A DNA stretch of 64,000 nucleotides from Portulaca oleracea (GCA_029582165.1 CM055880.1:3224001-3288000); one strand, 5' to 3'. Numbered from the stretch's first letter, positions 47,580 through 58,579 are shown. Notes: generated by a model not told the origin, from the sequence alone. Made by a program: numbers and translations.

Positions 47580-48298
47580 TGTAACACCCTGACTCCTCCC
47601 GGGTTGCGGACATTACCGATAATTACTTCAAGAATCGCTGATTGACCCCACAAATCATCACAACGAGTCTTTCCAACGTATTTCATCCTCACTCACACGT
47701 TGTTTGGGAAAACCTCCAAAAAAAGTCACCCATCATGAGATTACACACAGCGAAGTACGTTTAACTGAGGAGTTCCCAACGGATGAGCTACCTTAAAAGA
47801 AGATGCACATATTGGTGATATAAATAGTCATTTCAATCCTTTTTAAGCCACACTTTAACCACATACCCGGGGTATTACAGTTACCACCACTTAAGCAGAC
47901 AACGTCCTCGTTGTGCCACAACCCACTCTAGAATTAATTTTTGTCCCTCTATGTGACTGCCCATGAATCTCATGTCCACTAGCGCAGCTCACGGTCGTTG
48001 GTCGTCTCTAATACCATCTATGACGCCCCGGACCCTCCCAGGACGTGGACATTACCGATAATCGCAAGGATCGATCACCCACAAATCACCACCATCATTC
48101 CAACAGATTGGCCCCGCCACGCTGTCTAGAAAAACTTCCCAGGAGGACACTCATCCTGAGACTACTCCCAGCCAAGCACGCTTAATTGAGGAGCTCCCAA
48201 CGAATGAGCTACATTAAAAGATGGTGCACCTTGATGATATAAATAGTCATTTCAATCCTTTTTAAACCACACTTTACCCATATACCCGAGGTATTGCA
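47580..48298 (-). mobile_element. Cassandra TRIM retrotransposon with 5S rRNA-like LTRs
   Basis: 719 bp on the minus strand. The two LTRs are 48298-48021 (5') and 47879-47580 (3'), each starting TG and ending CA. Next to the 5' LTR, the complement of 48003-48018 reads ATGGTATTAGAGAC, a decayed initiator-tRNA-Met primer site. The internal part is only about 140 bp. Each LTR carries a 5S rRNA-like block (about 48232-48129 and 47808-47706): 'ttaagcgtgcttgg', 'gggagtagtctcaggatgag' and 'cctcctgggaag' closely match the box A to box C promoter region of plant 5S rRNA. This is the defining trait of Cassandra, a non-autonomous family thought to use a pol III promoter. Flanks GATGG and GATAG give a near-perfect 5-bp target duplication. 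The LTRs differ at many sites, so the insertion is old. Confidence 0.88.
48129..48232 (-). promoter_or_regulatory. 5S rRNA-like internal promoter block in the Cassandra 5' LTR
   Basis: The better preserved of the two 5S-like blocks. Compared with plant 5S rRNA, 'aattaagcgtgcttgg' corresponds to box A and 'aggatgagtgtcctcctggg' to box C (consensus 'aggatgggtgacctcctggg'). It is part of an LTR and should not be annotated as a 5S rRNA gene. Confidence 0.8.
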
Positions 48299-48315
48299 GA
48301 TAGCTTGTGCGCAAT

Positions 48316-48974
48316 CTAGTTCATCACAATCCGGCTGCTTGCATGTTGATTGTTGACAACATGACGGTCATGGACTAAGACCCGAACACTTCCTTCATGG
48401 TTGTTTTCTTGACCCACTTGACTAACATCTTGTTCCTGCAATGCCATCTCCTCATGTTCATGGTCCACATCTCTTTGTGCTTCCTTTTGTGCATGAGATT
48501 CACCTTTATACTTTACAAACATTCGATTGATCTTGGGAAGACCTCTCTTAATTACCATTAGAACTGTCATATAACATATGTTCCAAGGATCATATGCTTC
48601 AATCAACGACCCGATTGTGATCCTCTAACAGGTGAAGTAATTCAAAGCAAGAAATTGATCGGTTGTGCATCCTTTCTGAACCTTCAAATTATCAAGATCT
48701 TTTAGACATCTCCTACCCTCCATGCAAGGCATAAATATAACTCAGACTCTCGAGCTCGAGTCTTGAAAGCCTTCTTAAAACATTGGGGATCCTGTACTTG
48801 TGGATTAGTATTCTCATTGTCCTTGAGATTCATGAACTCTCCCAGTCACGTGCGACTTTCCTTGAGGTCAGAATTCGGGCGCTTATTTTGAAACTTATTC
48901 TTAACACTCTGTACCTCCAACACTAACTCCTGATTGTTTGGATCAACGATTAAAGCTTGTTTGAGGTCTCCCAT
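48316..48974 (-). pseudogene. Decayed TPR-protein-like gene fragment
   Basis: From the ATG at 48974 the minus strand reads MGDLKQALIVDPNNQELVLE followed by VQSVKNKFQNK, then an in-frame TGA at about codon 43. The 'KALxxDPNNxExxLExxxxKxK' wording is the last TPR helix and linker found in multidomain FKBP immunophilins and related co-chaperones. Later pieces (FKKAFKTRARESELYLCL; and the 48606-48316 frame with KRGLPKINRMFVKYKGES) follow in other frames. No introns are evident, so it may be a broken retrocopy. It starts only 18 bp from the Cassandra element. Family assignment is tentative. Confidence 0.4.
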
Positions 48975-48979
48975 ATATA

Positions 48980-50295
48980 GCCTCTTGGGTTAGAGAGAAC
49001 AAGAGAAACATTAAACCATAAAGTACCATTTGAGATTTTTTTTAAAAAGAAAAAATCAAATCATATTAAATGGTTAGTCCAATCATAATTCCGTGTTAAG
49101 TTTGAAAATTGCCCCAACATGAAATTCATATTGTATTAATGTAAAGTTGACTAAATTTTTAAATAAAGATATAGTTACTATACATAGATAGAGCCATGTT
49201 CTTTGAATTGGATAAAATGAGTTTTGGATGAATTTGATTGGATTGAATTGGATAAGTTATGATTCTTTTTTGGGAAATTATGTTTTTAGATATGATTTTT
49301 TTGGATAATAGTGTAAGGTTTGGATTGGATTGAAAATAGTTACCAATCCAAATAACAGATCTATATACATTATCTATTTTTGTAATTAAATGAAATTCAT
49401 TTTTGTAGAACTATATATTCCTTTTTTTTGATAAAATATATTCCTATTTTTAAATGAATTAAATTCCCCATTTAATTTCCATTTTTAAACGCACCGTCTA
49501 AAGATAAAACGTTTATCCATAATTAGTTAACTCTAACGATAATCTAAAGTGTACATCACATCATTAATCCGGTTTGTTTGGTGCACACATTTGACTAACA
49601 CACAAACATGGTTTAAAACCCATATTAATCAATAACTAAAGCAACTTTTTTACTCTTTTTGGGTAGGCATATCTTACATACTTTCTTAACATAAACGAGT
49701 GATTAACAAGGTAGTTAGCCAAGTTAATTACGCAAGCAACCTAAAAAAAGATAATCATCACAATAACTCATGAGGTTTATGCCATTTATATTGACTCTTG
49801 TTTTGGATGTGTAGGAGTCCAAAAAAAAGGCTAAAAAGATCACCTCTCCATAGCCTCTTTTGTATTTTTGTTGAAAATACTTTTATTTATATTTTTTGGG
49901 AAAAATTTATAGTAGTTGTCAACCGTGATAACCACCACAATGAAAATAATGTTTATCCATATATTTATTAACTTTTATCTTCGTCATTCATTTTTTATTT
50001 AGTACAACATTATAAAATATATTTTTTTCTTAACTCAAAAAATTTTAATTTTTTCAAATTTAAATATTTAAATATGAGTTTTTGCCTGATAAACAAACAT
50101 ATTTTGAAAAATATTTATTTAATTTTTTTTAAAAATAAACCAAATTTTTTAAAAATATATTTTACAATTAATATTAAAGAAAAAAAGGTAACTATCAAGA
50201 TAAGACTTGACACATGTAGTCATGTACGAATAAGATTTATTTCCTTTTGGTGGGTTGTCATGGTTGACAACCACTATAAGTGCATCTTTTTTTTT
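48980..50295. other. Intergenic, possible MITE near 49195-49372
   Basis: 'gccatgttctttgaattggataaaatg' and the terminal 'accaatccaaataacaga' form weak inverted ends; a related stretch is at 14960-15015. No gene. Confidence 0.4.
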
Positions 50296-50300
50296 TTTAA

Positions 50301-50715
50301 GGATTATTGAATGATAATGCACTAAACTTTATGGATATTGGACAATAATGTACTGAACTTTTTTTTGGACCCTAATACACTAAACTTTGAGGTTACTGGA
50401 TAATAATGCATCCAAACAATTCCGGTAGTGGTTGACACGGTGACGGTTCTACTTTGAGGTGTCGTTTTATTTTCAGAAAAAATATATTAATCATCCTGCT
50501 CATGTATACTTTCTTACATGACAAATTTTTAACTTTTTCGCACGACATTTTCTCAGCCGGCCACAAGGACCGCCACCAAGTCAATCACCACTGGAATCGT
50601 TCTAGGTGCATTATTGTCCAATACTCTCAAAGTTCAGTGTATTAATGTCAAAAAAAAGTTCAGTACATTATTCTCCAGTACTCCTAAAGTCCAGTGTATT
50701 ATCGTCCAAAATTTA
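50301..50715. mobile_element. MULE-like element with repeat-bearing inverted ends
   Basis: 415 bp. Left 'gataatgcactaaactttatgg' then 'attggacaataatgtactgaac'; complemented right 'gataatacactggactttagg' then 'actggagaataatgtactgaac'. As in the 43785 element, each end holds two to three copies of a roughly 40-bp unit. Flanking 9-mers are A/T-rich and match imperfectly. No coding capacity. Confidence 0.65.
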
Positions 50716-52785
50716 TTTTAAAAAAAATTGGAATAATAATATTTATTTTGCCAAAATAAAAAAGTTGGAATAATATAGGTAGGTGTAAATATGTGAAAGG
50801 CCACCAAGCTTTAGGAAGGTCGGCGGAGAGAGGAAGGGAGGCTAATAATCTTTTTCCTTTTTTTAGGGGGAAAAAACAAAAGAAGGTGGACTAATAATTA
50901 TCTTCGTGGTCATAGGATGAAAAGTATGAAAGCCGGCACTAACATACTCATGAAAAAATTAAAAAAGAAAAAAGAAATTGGTTAGTTTGTTGTGGATTTT
51001 GTCTAATATTTTTTTTTAAAATGGAAAGAGTAAAATATCAAAATTAGTGTACTAACCTATTTTAAAATTAGAGTTTGAATTATTGTGGAGAATTTGTGCA
51101 CTATAAGTTTATTAATTCTAATTTTCATAGCCTTGTCTTTTTCTTCTTAAAATTGATGAAATCTTCTTTGACATGTTATCTTATCATTTTATATTTGGTT
51201 ATTTGGGGAAATAGTCCATATAAATTTGTGTTTTACAAACTTACAACAGTTAGGTTAATTTTCGTATTTTATAAATAATAATTTTTATGGAAGTAGTCAC
51301 TAATTGTTTGTAATAATTTATTATGAAATGGTCTCATACAAAAATTAAAAAAAACACCTAAAATGTTATGTATAAACTGGTTATGTAATCGTTGAAGATC
51401 TATCTAAATGTTACAATTCAATTTGCGGCATTAGAAAAGATAAATATTAAGGATTATCAAACTGTTCATAATAAACATGACATACCAATTCATAAATTAG
51501 ATTGAATCTTAACGTTGAACTTGAAAAATAGAGATGGTTACCAACTTTACAACCTATTTGGTTATTTTGGTAAATAGGATGACCAAAACGTCATGATATA
51601 TGTATCCAATTGCGGAATTACACCTTAATTTTGTAATACTCTATATGTTTTTATTTACTCGGTCAAAGAACAAGAATTCCACTTTTATTCAGGATATGAT
51701 GTGATGGTGCCGTGGAGGTTGTTAGGTTGGTAAATTTTCGTGGGAAAGTTAGTCAACTTTTTCAAATTAACAAACTTTCCTATATTTGATTTTCTCTAAT
51801 AGATGAAAAAGTTTTAATGTGAGATTAGTGAAAATATTTCTTAAGATAAATTTTTCATAAAATTTTCTCCAGAAAAACTATAAATGCACCAAAAAAAAAT
51901 CGATTGGTTTATTGCTCAATCTTGACGGTTGGACCTGTTGTTACACAAGAAGGCAGTACAAATTATTTACTCCGTATGTGACATGTAAAAAGCCTACTTT
52001 CTGTAAGTGTCCCTTGGAACAGTGGTAAAAAAAAGAGCCATAGGGAGTTAGGGACCTTGTCCCTTCACCTTCAAGTAGAGTAATATTCTCTATCTTGGTC
52101 CAGGTAAATCAACTTATCTATAATTTTGCATGTTATTTTATTTTAGTGAAAAATAATTTCCGTGTAAGGAATTCGATTTTTTTTTACTGAAAAATATATT
52201 TTTATAGTGTTTGAATTATATTTTGAAATCTTTAAAAAATTGATTGAAAATTTTAAAATTGGCGTTTAATTTTCAATGTTTATAGGTATTTTGGGAATTT
52301 AAGTAGAATATAAATTCTTATCATAGACGATGAAAAAATTCCCCCAAAAAATTTAATGTGTTAGGATAAAAAACAATGGGTTGTACGTTGAACTTTTACC
52401 ATCTATCAAATAGTGACTAAATGAAAGAAAAAATCAATTTATCCAAAAACAATATGTCAACCGAATGCTCTCTAGTAGAAATAATATTCATTTTTTAAAT
52501 TATATACGTCAACCCGTATGCTGTTAAAAGATTATATTGAAATGTGGTGTGGTGTAGTTTGTATTGGTTACCTATGTATAAGTGTGATAGAGGTCTTAAG
52601 ATATGGATTCAAGTTGCATATTATGACCTCTTTATAATATGTTCATTTATTGTATTGGTATTAAAGCATAATTGGTCTCTAAAACTCTGGCAAAAAAAAG
52701 GAAAATGAGAAATAACAACTGTTGTCAACGATTCTAATAAGCCCTAATATAAACCCGAACAACGGTCCTAATAGCAACAAATACT
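50716..52785. other. AT-rich intergenic DNA with a MITE fragment
   Basis: 51715-51890 ('ttttcgtgggaaagttagtcaac..ttctccagaaaaactataaatgcacc') belongs to the 'gggaaaatttt' family. Otherwise nothing recognised. Confidence 0.4.
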
Positions 52786-52789
52786 AATT

Positions 52790-52985
52790 GAAACCGTAGG
52801 CACCATGATAGTTGAGATGATTCTTGCATATAACGTCAGAACATTTCTAAGTAAGAGATCTCAAATTCAAACTGCACTAATCTTATGGTTATTTGTGCAA
52901 GGCTAGGGAAGTGAATGGTGATCTTTGCAACGACGCATTGGAGTTTAAAACCATTCTCTTGAGCCTTCTACCCTCATTTTAAATT
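52790..52985 (+). mobile_element. Decayed TRIM element, copy 3
   Basis: 'agttgagatgattcttgcatataacgtcagaaca' corresponds to the LTR end plus primer site of the 19106 element, and 'gagatctcaaattcaaactgcac..ttgtgcaaggctaggg' to its internal part. LTRs are no longer delimitable. Confidence 0.45.
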
Positions 52986-52989
52986 TTTT

Positions 52990-54110
52990 GTTGAACTCGT
53001 TCGAGCATATATACTTAGAAATAAGGATTCAATAGTTATATGTGCACGGAAAATTATATTGATAACCAACTATGTAAGTTTAATATATCTTTTGATGAAA
53101 TATGTTTACAGAGATTTATAATTTCATTTTCATTAATAGAAAATTGCTTGTTTCTTTTATGATTGGCTTCATCTCGATCATTCCAACTGCAAGTAACAAT
53201 AACACAATACAAGATTACCATTATAGATGACAATGTTTCATTGCCCATTCGGGAAAATAAGTTGTTAGACAAAGATTTCAAAAGATCATAAAATTGCACT
53301 CCTATTATAATTTGTTGGGTCATTAAATTCATGAATACTAGTTGGAAAAGTTCGCACCACTGATTTCGACCATGATAGCTTATCCTTCAGCTAATATGTA
53401 TGTTAATTTTTAAACCATATATTTTCTTTGATATGCCGCTCTGGTTTTGTTGAATGTTCTTTTCAATGAAGACACATTTAGTCGAGCTCTTTGCCGTTAA
53501 CATCATCATTTGATTTTGATTACAATTTCTCGAAACAATTCCTCATATTGACTCCATTTATTTCCTACTTGTTTTAGTAAAAAAAACCCAACACTTTAAT
53601 GGTACATGATTTCACCACGCTTTGCCGTCAAATATTCCATTCATGCTCGCTCATACCAGCTATTCCAAAAACTCGGCGAACACCACTGCTACAGATCACG
53701 ACATTCAACCTCCCCAGCCGATCAACACGCCAAACTCTACAACCTCATACGTACATTTCGATACGCTATCTGCAACATCTCCAAACAATCTCCTCTTTCT
53801 CCTTAAAAAAATCCGCGCCAGTTTCTAACTGCCATTTAAAATTCCGGACGAACGAATGAACTAACAACTTTTCAAAAACAAATAGAAAGAAAAAAGAAAA
53901 CTTCAACAATAAATACCCCAAACTCCAAACCTTTGCTTTCCCCAAGCTTTCATTGTCATTGAACTCTAACAAAAACCCTTTATTTTTGTTTTATTCCCTT
54001 TTCTTTTATTTTTATGGGCCTCATCCCCTTCATAATACTAACCACCATTAAAACAAAGAATGAATTTTTACCACGAGGTTAATGAATGAATTGCAGAAGA
54101 GAATCAAATC
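52990..54110. other. Upstream region of the F-box/kelch gene
   Basis: AT-rich up to 53590. From 53599 to 53860 base composition is more balanced and all three plus frames stay open for 66 to 86 codons, with no family match. Pyrimidine patches follow. Probably promoter DNA. Confidence 0.4.
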
Positions 54111-54129
54111 CAGGGAGACTTTAATTAAA

Positions 54130-55351
54130 ACACCTTCTTCCTCTTCTTTCTCCCTCTTCTTTCTTTCTTCTCTGCGATGAGAGAGACTCAGAAACTTCTC
54201 TCTCTTGTCTTCAACCAGCTGTATTCCATCCCAAACAACACAAATTCTCAGAAGAGAAGAAGAAATTAATCCCCCCCCACAACTGAAAATCATTCAATCA
54301 ACCAAACAAACAAACAAACCCTCGCAAGCAACAATCAAACAGAGAGTTACAGAAAAAGAAACCCAGAAAAAAGTGCGTTCTTTTTCCTCCTCCTTCTTCC
54401 TATTTATTCTTCTCTGTTTGTTCTCCGGAAAAACCCATTTTAGAATCAAGTTTTTAGAGAGAGAAGGAGAGTGGGGTGGAAATTTTTTTGTTGATTTTGG
54501 TTGGGTTGGGTTTCTTTTTCTTTTGTTGTTTGTCCAATCGAAAGTGCTCCCTCTGTTTATATTTCGTAAGTCCCGTCTCTTTCGTTCTAATTTTTCGCCC
54601 CCCTTCTTTTCGATTTTGTATAGGTTTTTTTAACCCTATCTAACTCAGATCTAACCCAATTGTTGTTCGTCGGAAAATTGGGGAAGATTTGTTTGGATTG
54701 TGAATTGGGGGGGAAAGTAAATTAGGGTTTGTTTGAACTGGGTATTTTCTGATCTGAATTTTTAGCGATCCGTCGGTTGTTTTTGATTTGGAATTGGAAT
54801 GTTTTCGCATTTTTTTGACCCTTTTGTGTTGAGTATTGATTTGATTGATTCCTTTCCTTCTCCACCTCAGAAATTGTAGCTTTTTTCGAAGTTGAAAGAT
54901 TTGATTTTTTTTTTAATCTTTGACTGATTGAACTTGTGTGTACAGGAACAATTCACTTTCTCAGCGAATTTGATTGAAGAAAAATGGAGCGATGAAGGAT
55001 TTCTCATAACCCCAGCTCGCAAATTCATCGATTCAGATCGGTAAGTTGTCTTCTTCATCTTTCTTCTTCTGGGTATCGTTCGTTGAATAGTTAGTTTTTT
55101 CTTTCCTCTTCTGGGTATCTTTGAATTTCTTCAATTGATGTGGAAGTTGATTCCTTTTGGATTTCCATTTCACTCATTTGGGGTAAAACTTTCTTGATTT
55201 CTAGGTTTTGGTGGTAATCTGGGTCTTCAATTTTGCACCCTTGTGTGATTGATTTTGCCGTAAAAAAACAGGAGAAAAGGGTTTGAATTGGAGGGTTTTT
55301 GGATTGGGTGTTGGTGAATTCTGTCTTGCCCTCATTTGGGTTGTTGTACTC
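54130..55351 (+). promoter_or_regulatory. 5' leader of the F-box/kelch gene with two probable introns
   Basis: A CT-rich patch at 54130-54175 marks the likely start region. GTAAGT donors at 54566 and 55041 pair with TACAG ending at 54945 (intron 1, 380 bp) and with either TTTCTAG ending at 55204 or AACAG ending at 55271 (intron 2). The T-rich tract favours 55204. If transcription starts before 54176, the leader has a 30-codon upstream frame starting MRETQKLLSL that could lower translation. Confidence 0.6.
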
Positions 55352-56656
55352 ATGCTGGGTGAGGGTAGGCCTTGCCTGATTTCGAGGCCGTTACCGAGCA
55401 CTTGTGAGCAAGAACCCAATTGGAACTTCATGTCTTACAATGTTGATAACAACAATGGTAAACGCGGTCTAGACTTTGATCTCGAAGAACAACCTAGGAA
55501 GAAAACACCCAAGGTTTGTGATTGTGGTGGGAACGACTTGCTCACATTGTCCCTTGCCCCGGCTGATCACTCCGATGGCAATTGCCGGGACCAATCGGAC
55601 TCGGACCGCCTCATTGACCCCATTGGCCCTGAGATGACCATTGAGTGTCTCCTCCGTTGTTCTAGGGCTTATTATGGGTCAATTGCGTCTTTGAATAGGA
55701 GTTTTCGGCAGTTGATCTCTAGTGGTGAGATCTATAAAATCCGTAGGCAAAAGAAGGTGGTTGAGCATTGGGTGTACTTCTCGTGCCGCCTCCTAGAGTG
55801 GGTTGCGTTCGACCCTCGTGGCAATCGGTGGATGCAGTTGCCTAGGATGAACTCCAACGAGTGCTTCATGTGCTCCGACAAGGAGTCCTTGGCTGTAGGG
55901 ACCGACCTATTAGTATTCGGTAAAGACTTGATGTCCCATGTGATCTACCGCTACTCCATCCTCACCAACTCATGGTCCTCCGGCATGAGCATGAACGCCC
56001 CTAGGTGCTTGTTCGGCTCCGCGAGCCTAGGAGAGCTCGCGATCCTAGCCGGGGGGTGTGATTCTCAGGGTAGCATCCTAAGCTCGGCCGAGCTCTATGA
56101 CTCCGAGAAGCAGACATGGGAGACCCTACCTAGCATGAACAAGCCGCGGAAGATGTGCTCAGGGTTTTTCATGGATGGGAAGTTCTATGTGATTGGTGGG
56201 ACCGGGACCGACGGCAAGACTTTGAGGTGCGGGGAGGAGTATGACCTCCAAACGCGGTCATGGAGGGAGATCCCCAACATGGCGCCCGGGAAGGGCCCTG
56301 AGGGCGGTGGGCCCGGGGGCACCGAAGCCCCCCCGCTCGTCGCCGTCGTGGACAACGAGCTCTACGCCGCGGACTACGCGTGCATGGAGCTCAAGAGGTA
56401 CAACAAAGCCGCCAACGAATGGGCCACCGTCGGGAGGCTCCCCGAGCGGGCTGGGTCCATGAACGGATGGGGGATCGCGTTCAGGGCATGCGGGGACCGA
56501 CTCATCGTCATTGCGGGGCCGAGGTACAACAGGGGAGAGGGCTCGATCGAAGTGAGTTCGTGGGTTCCCGACGCCTCGGGCCCACCTGAGTGGAAGCGGC
56601 TCGGGACCAAACAGTCCGGAAGCTTTGTCTATAATTGTGCGGTCATGGGTTGCTGA
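55352..56656 (+). CDS. F-box/kelch-repeat protein, SKIP11/At1g26930 type
   Basis: Single uninterrupted coding exon, 434 aa. The ATG at 55352 is chosen because MLGEGRPCLISRPLPSTCE is the conserved family start; upstream in-frame codons up to 55283 contain no other ATG. Residues 37-51 are a possible bipartite nuclear signal. The degenerate F-box spans about 85-122 (ECLLRCSRAYYGSIASLNRS). Kelch repeats follow from about 180 to 415, with diagnostic glycine pairs in AILAGGCD (230-237) and YVIGGTGTD (279-287) and the paired Y..W positions (ELYD..TWETLP, EEYD..SWREIP). The family is thought to recruit substrates to SCF ubiquitin ligases through SKP1/ASK proteins. The substrate of this member is unknown. 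From about 56000 the third codon positions become strongly G/C, unlike the 5' half, which keeps a long antisense frame open by chance. A glycine/proline insert-like segment lies at 313-327. Apparently intact. Confidence 0.95.
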   Translation: MLGEGRPCLISRPLPSTCEQEPNWNFMSYNVDNNNGKRGLDFDLEEQPRKKTPKVCDCGGNDLLTLSLAPADHSDGNCRDQSDSDRLIDPIGPEMTIECLLRCSRAYYGSIASLNRSFRQLISSGEIYKIRRQKKVVEHWVYFSCRLLEWVAFDPRGNRWMQLPRMNSNECFMCSDKESLAVGTDLLVFGKDLMSHVIYRYSILTNSWSSGMSMNAPRCLFGSASLGELAILAGGCDSQGSILSSAELYDSEKQTWETLPSMNKPRKMCSGFFMDGKFYVIGGTGTDGKTLRCGEEYDLQTRSWREIPNMAPGKGPEGGGPGGTEAPPLVAVVDNELYAADYACMELKRYNKAANEWATVGRLPERAGSMNGWGIAFRACGDRLIVIAGPRYNRGEGSIEVSSWVPDASGPPEWKRLGTKQSGSFVYNCAVMGC

Positions 56657-57765
56657 GGAATTGGGCTCCAGTATCACCCATCGTCGACCGGAGATATTCT
56701 TCTTGCTAATGGAGGGTAAAGGTTTTTTCTTTCTTTCTTGCTGGGTTTTCGTCGGTGCTATCTTGGTGGTCTTTGATCAGGGAAAGCAGCAGGAGCAGCA
56801 ACATCATCTAGCAAAGTGACAGAAAATAATTTCAACAGAATGGGGGGGTTAGAGTTCACCATTTTACCCAAAAAAAATAGCATTTACATTGTTAGCATGC
56901 TAAGGTTCACAGGAGGACTATATTTACATCTTTTTTCTTCTTCTTTTCGTGCCATTCAGGAAAAAAGTAAAAAAAAATAAGAGGGTTAAGGTTCAGACTT
57001 CAGATTAAGGTTCGGGTTCAGGTCGAAGAGTTGGTTTTTCTTTTGAATCTTTGAAACATGGTTCCATGTATTGTTCTTGTTTCTGGTCTTGCAATGTATG
57101 GGCTATTATTATGACTATAACAGTTTCTGGGTTATTTCCATTGTACATTATGTATGCTCCTCAGTTTCCAGTCCGATGTTCGACTTACAGCATTTCCAAT
57201 GCGAATTCGCGCTCGTTTTACACCGATACATAGGTCGTCGAAATCTCTGCGAAATTGTTATAACTTGTTGATCATTTTGGGGTATAGTGAAGTAGAATTT
57301 GAGCACACAGATGAACTGATTGGACATTGTCAGAAATTTATATATCAGTCAGACATTTGATTCAGTTGTTGTCAGAAATTTGTTTTCTGGGTGATATGCA
57401 ATCAGAAGTTTAAAATCTTCAGAGTGGTTACATTGTTGGTATATTTTGGGAACCTGAATCATTCAAGTTTGACAATTTTCTTTCTGAAACTATGTTATTT
57501 TGCATATTTCTTTGAATTTGGAAATTCTGAGTGTTGTATCATTATCTGAGTACGAGGAATTAATACAGTGGGGGCACAGTAAGGAACACTGTAAAAGTTA
57601 TTTTCCTTGTAGGGTCCAACACTATGCTCTAACAGGTAAATGTTTTGAGTGCAATTAAGTATTAACATCAAAATTTAATTAGCTCTAAGCTTATCTCCTA
57701 AGTATCATGTATAAGTATAATTAGTAATAATGTGTAGTACTTATCAATGAGATATTGACAAAGTA
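56657..57765 (+). other. 3' UTR and downstream flank of the F-box/kelch gene
   Basis: The stretch to about 57110 looks like 3' UTR, with T-rich segments and short frames. A poly(A) signal could not be chosen with confidence. No further gene. Confidence 0.4.
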
Positions 57766-57770
57766 GTTAA

Positions 57771-57964
57771 GGGTGCGTTTGGTTGGTCAAAAACCCTGAG
57801 AAAATGATCAATTTTCCTAGGTTGACTTATTTTCTCATTGATTTGTTGTAATATGGGAGACCACAATTTCCTACATTTTCCTAAGGAAATCTTTCACATA
57901 GAAAACTTCCCATGGAAAAGTTTCTCTAAGATAAATTTCCATAGAGTTCCTATCAAATGATCCC
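57771..57964 (+). mobile_element. Tourist-like MITE, GCGTTTGGT family
   Basis: 194 bp flanked by TAA (57768-57770 and 57965-57967). Begins 'gggtgcgtttggttggtcaa' and ends 'gttcctatcaaatgatccc'. Same orientation as the 18267 copy, with a shorter middle. Confidence 0.7.
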
Positions 57965-58279
57965 TAAGAGTGAGGCCTTGGACTAAAAAAAGGGTCTATC
58001 ATAGATTAAATTGTATTTAAAAGGAAATATATCTATTAGCAATCTTATTATCATGGTCACTTGGATTAAATAATCCTAGGATCATGATGCAAGGAATAAT
58101 ATAATTCTGGATTATAACTTATAAGTATGCATTAGTTTGCTTGGTTGCCCTGTCTGTCATAATGGGCTGTTAATCATAGAATTGGCTATCAAAAAAATAA
58201 AAATGATAGGATTTTTTTTTTTTTTGTAATTATTTGAGATCAACAAACCCAAACTAAATAGTTTTTCTTAACCATTTAA

Positions 58280-58552
58280 GGCTCTGTTCTTTTATGCGGT
58301 ATTTTGCGGAATGGTGTGGTGAGATGTGGTGGAATTGTGACGGGTGTGGTGGAATTGTGACGGGTATGGTGGAATTGTGGTGGGTTATTGGTATGTGGGG
58401 TAGGTGATGAGAGATGATGTAAAAAGTAGAGGAGAAAAGTGAGGAGAGAGAAAAGTGAGAAGAGAGAAAAGTAATGATTTGTAGAAAGTGGGCGGGTTAG
58501 CAGAATCTGCGGTGAGCACACTGCAGCTGCGACCGCAGAAAAGAACAGGGCC
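58280..58552 (-). mobile_element. Tourist-like MITE, copy 5
   Basis: 273 bp flanked by TAA (58277-58279 and 58553-58555). Left GGCTCTGTTCTTTTATGCGG; complemented right GGCCCTGTTCTTTTCTGCGG. The interior repeats 'gtggtggaattgtgacggg' nearly three times (58327-58385). The best-preserved family member. Confidence 0.85.
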
Positions 58553-58579
58553 TAAATGGCTCATGAATTAAAGAAAATA

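Noticed and set aside
48129..48232. 5S rRNA gene on the minus strand
   Set aside because: Only part of 5S is present, it is diverged, and the same block recurs in the partner LTR; it is Cassandra LTR sequence.
53599..53859. Three overlapping plus frames upstream of the F-box gene
   Set aside because: All three frames being open indicates few T-A-rich stops locally rather than a gene; no family match and no conserved context.
54205..54633. 142-codon plus-strand open frame in the leader region
   Set aside because: It begins at a TTG, spans a splice donor at 54566 and is low-complexity F/S/L translation of CT-rich leader DNA.
56258..56677. Long minus-strand open frame (139 codons) opposite the F-box/kelch exon
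   Set aside because: It exists because the sense strand is GC-rich with few TA-containing codons; there is no family match and the sense gene is certain.
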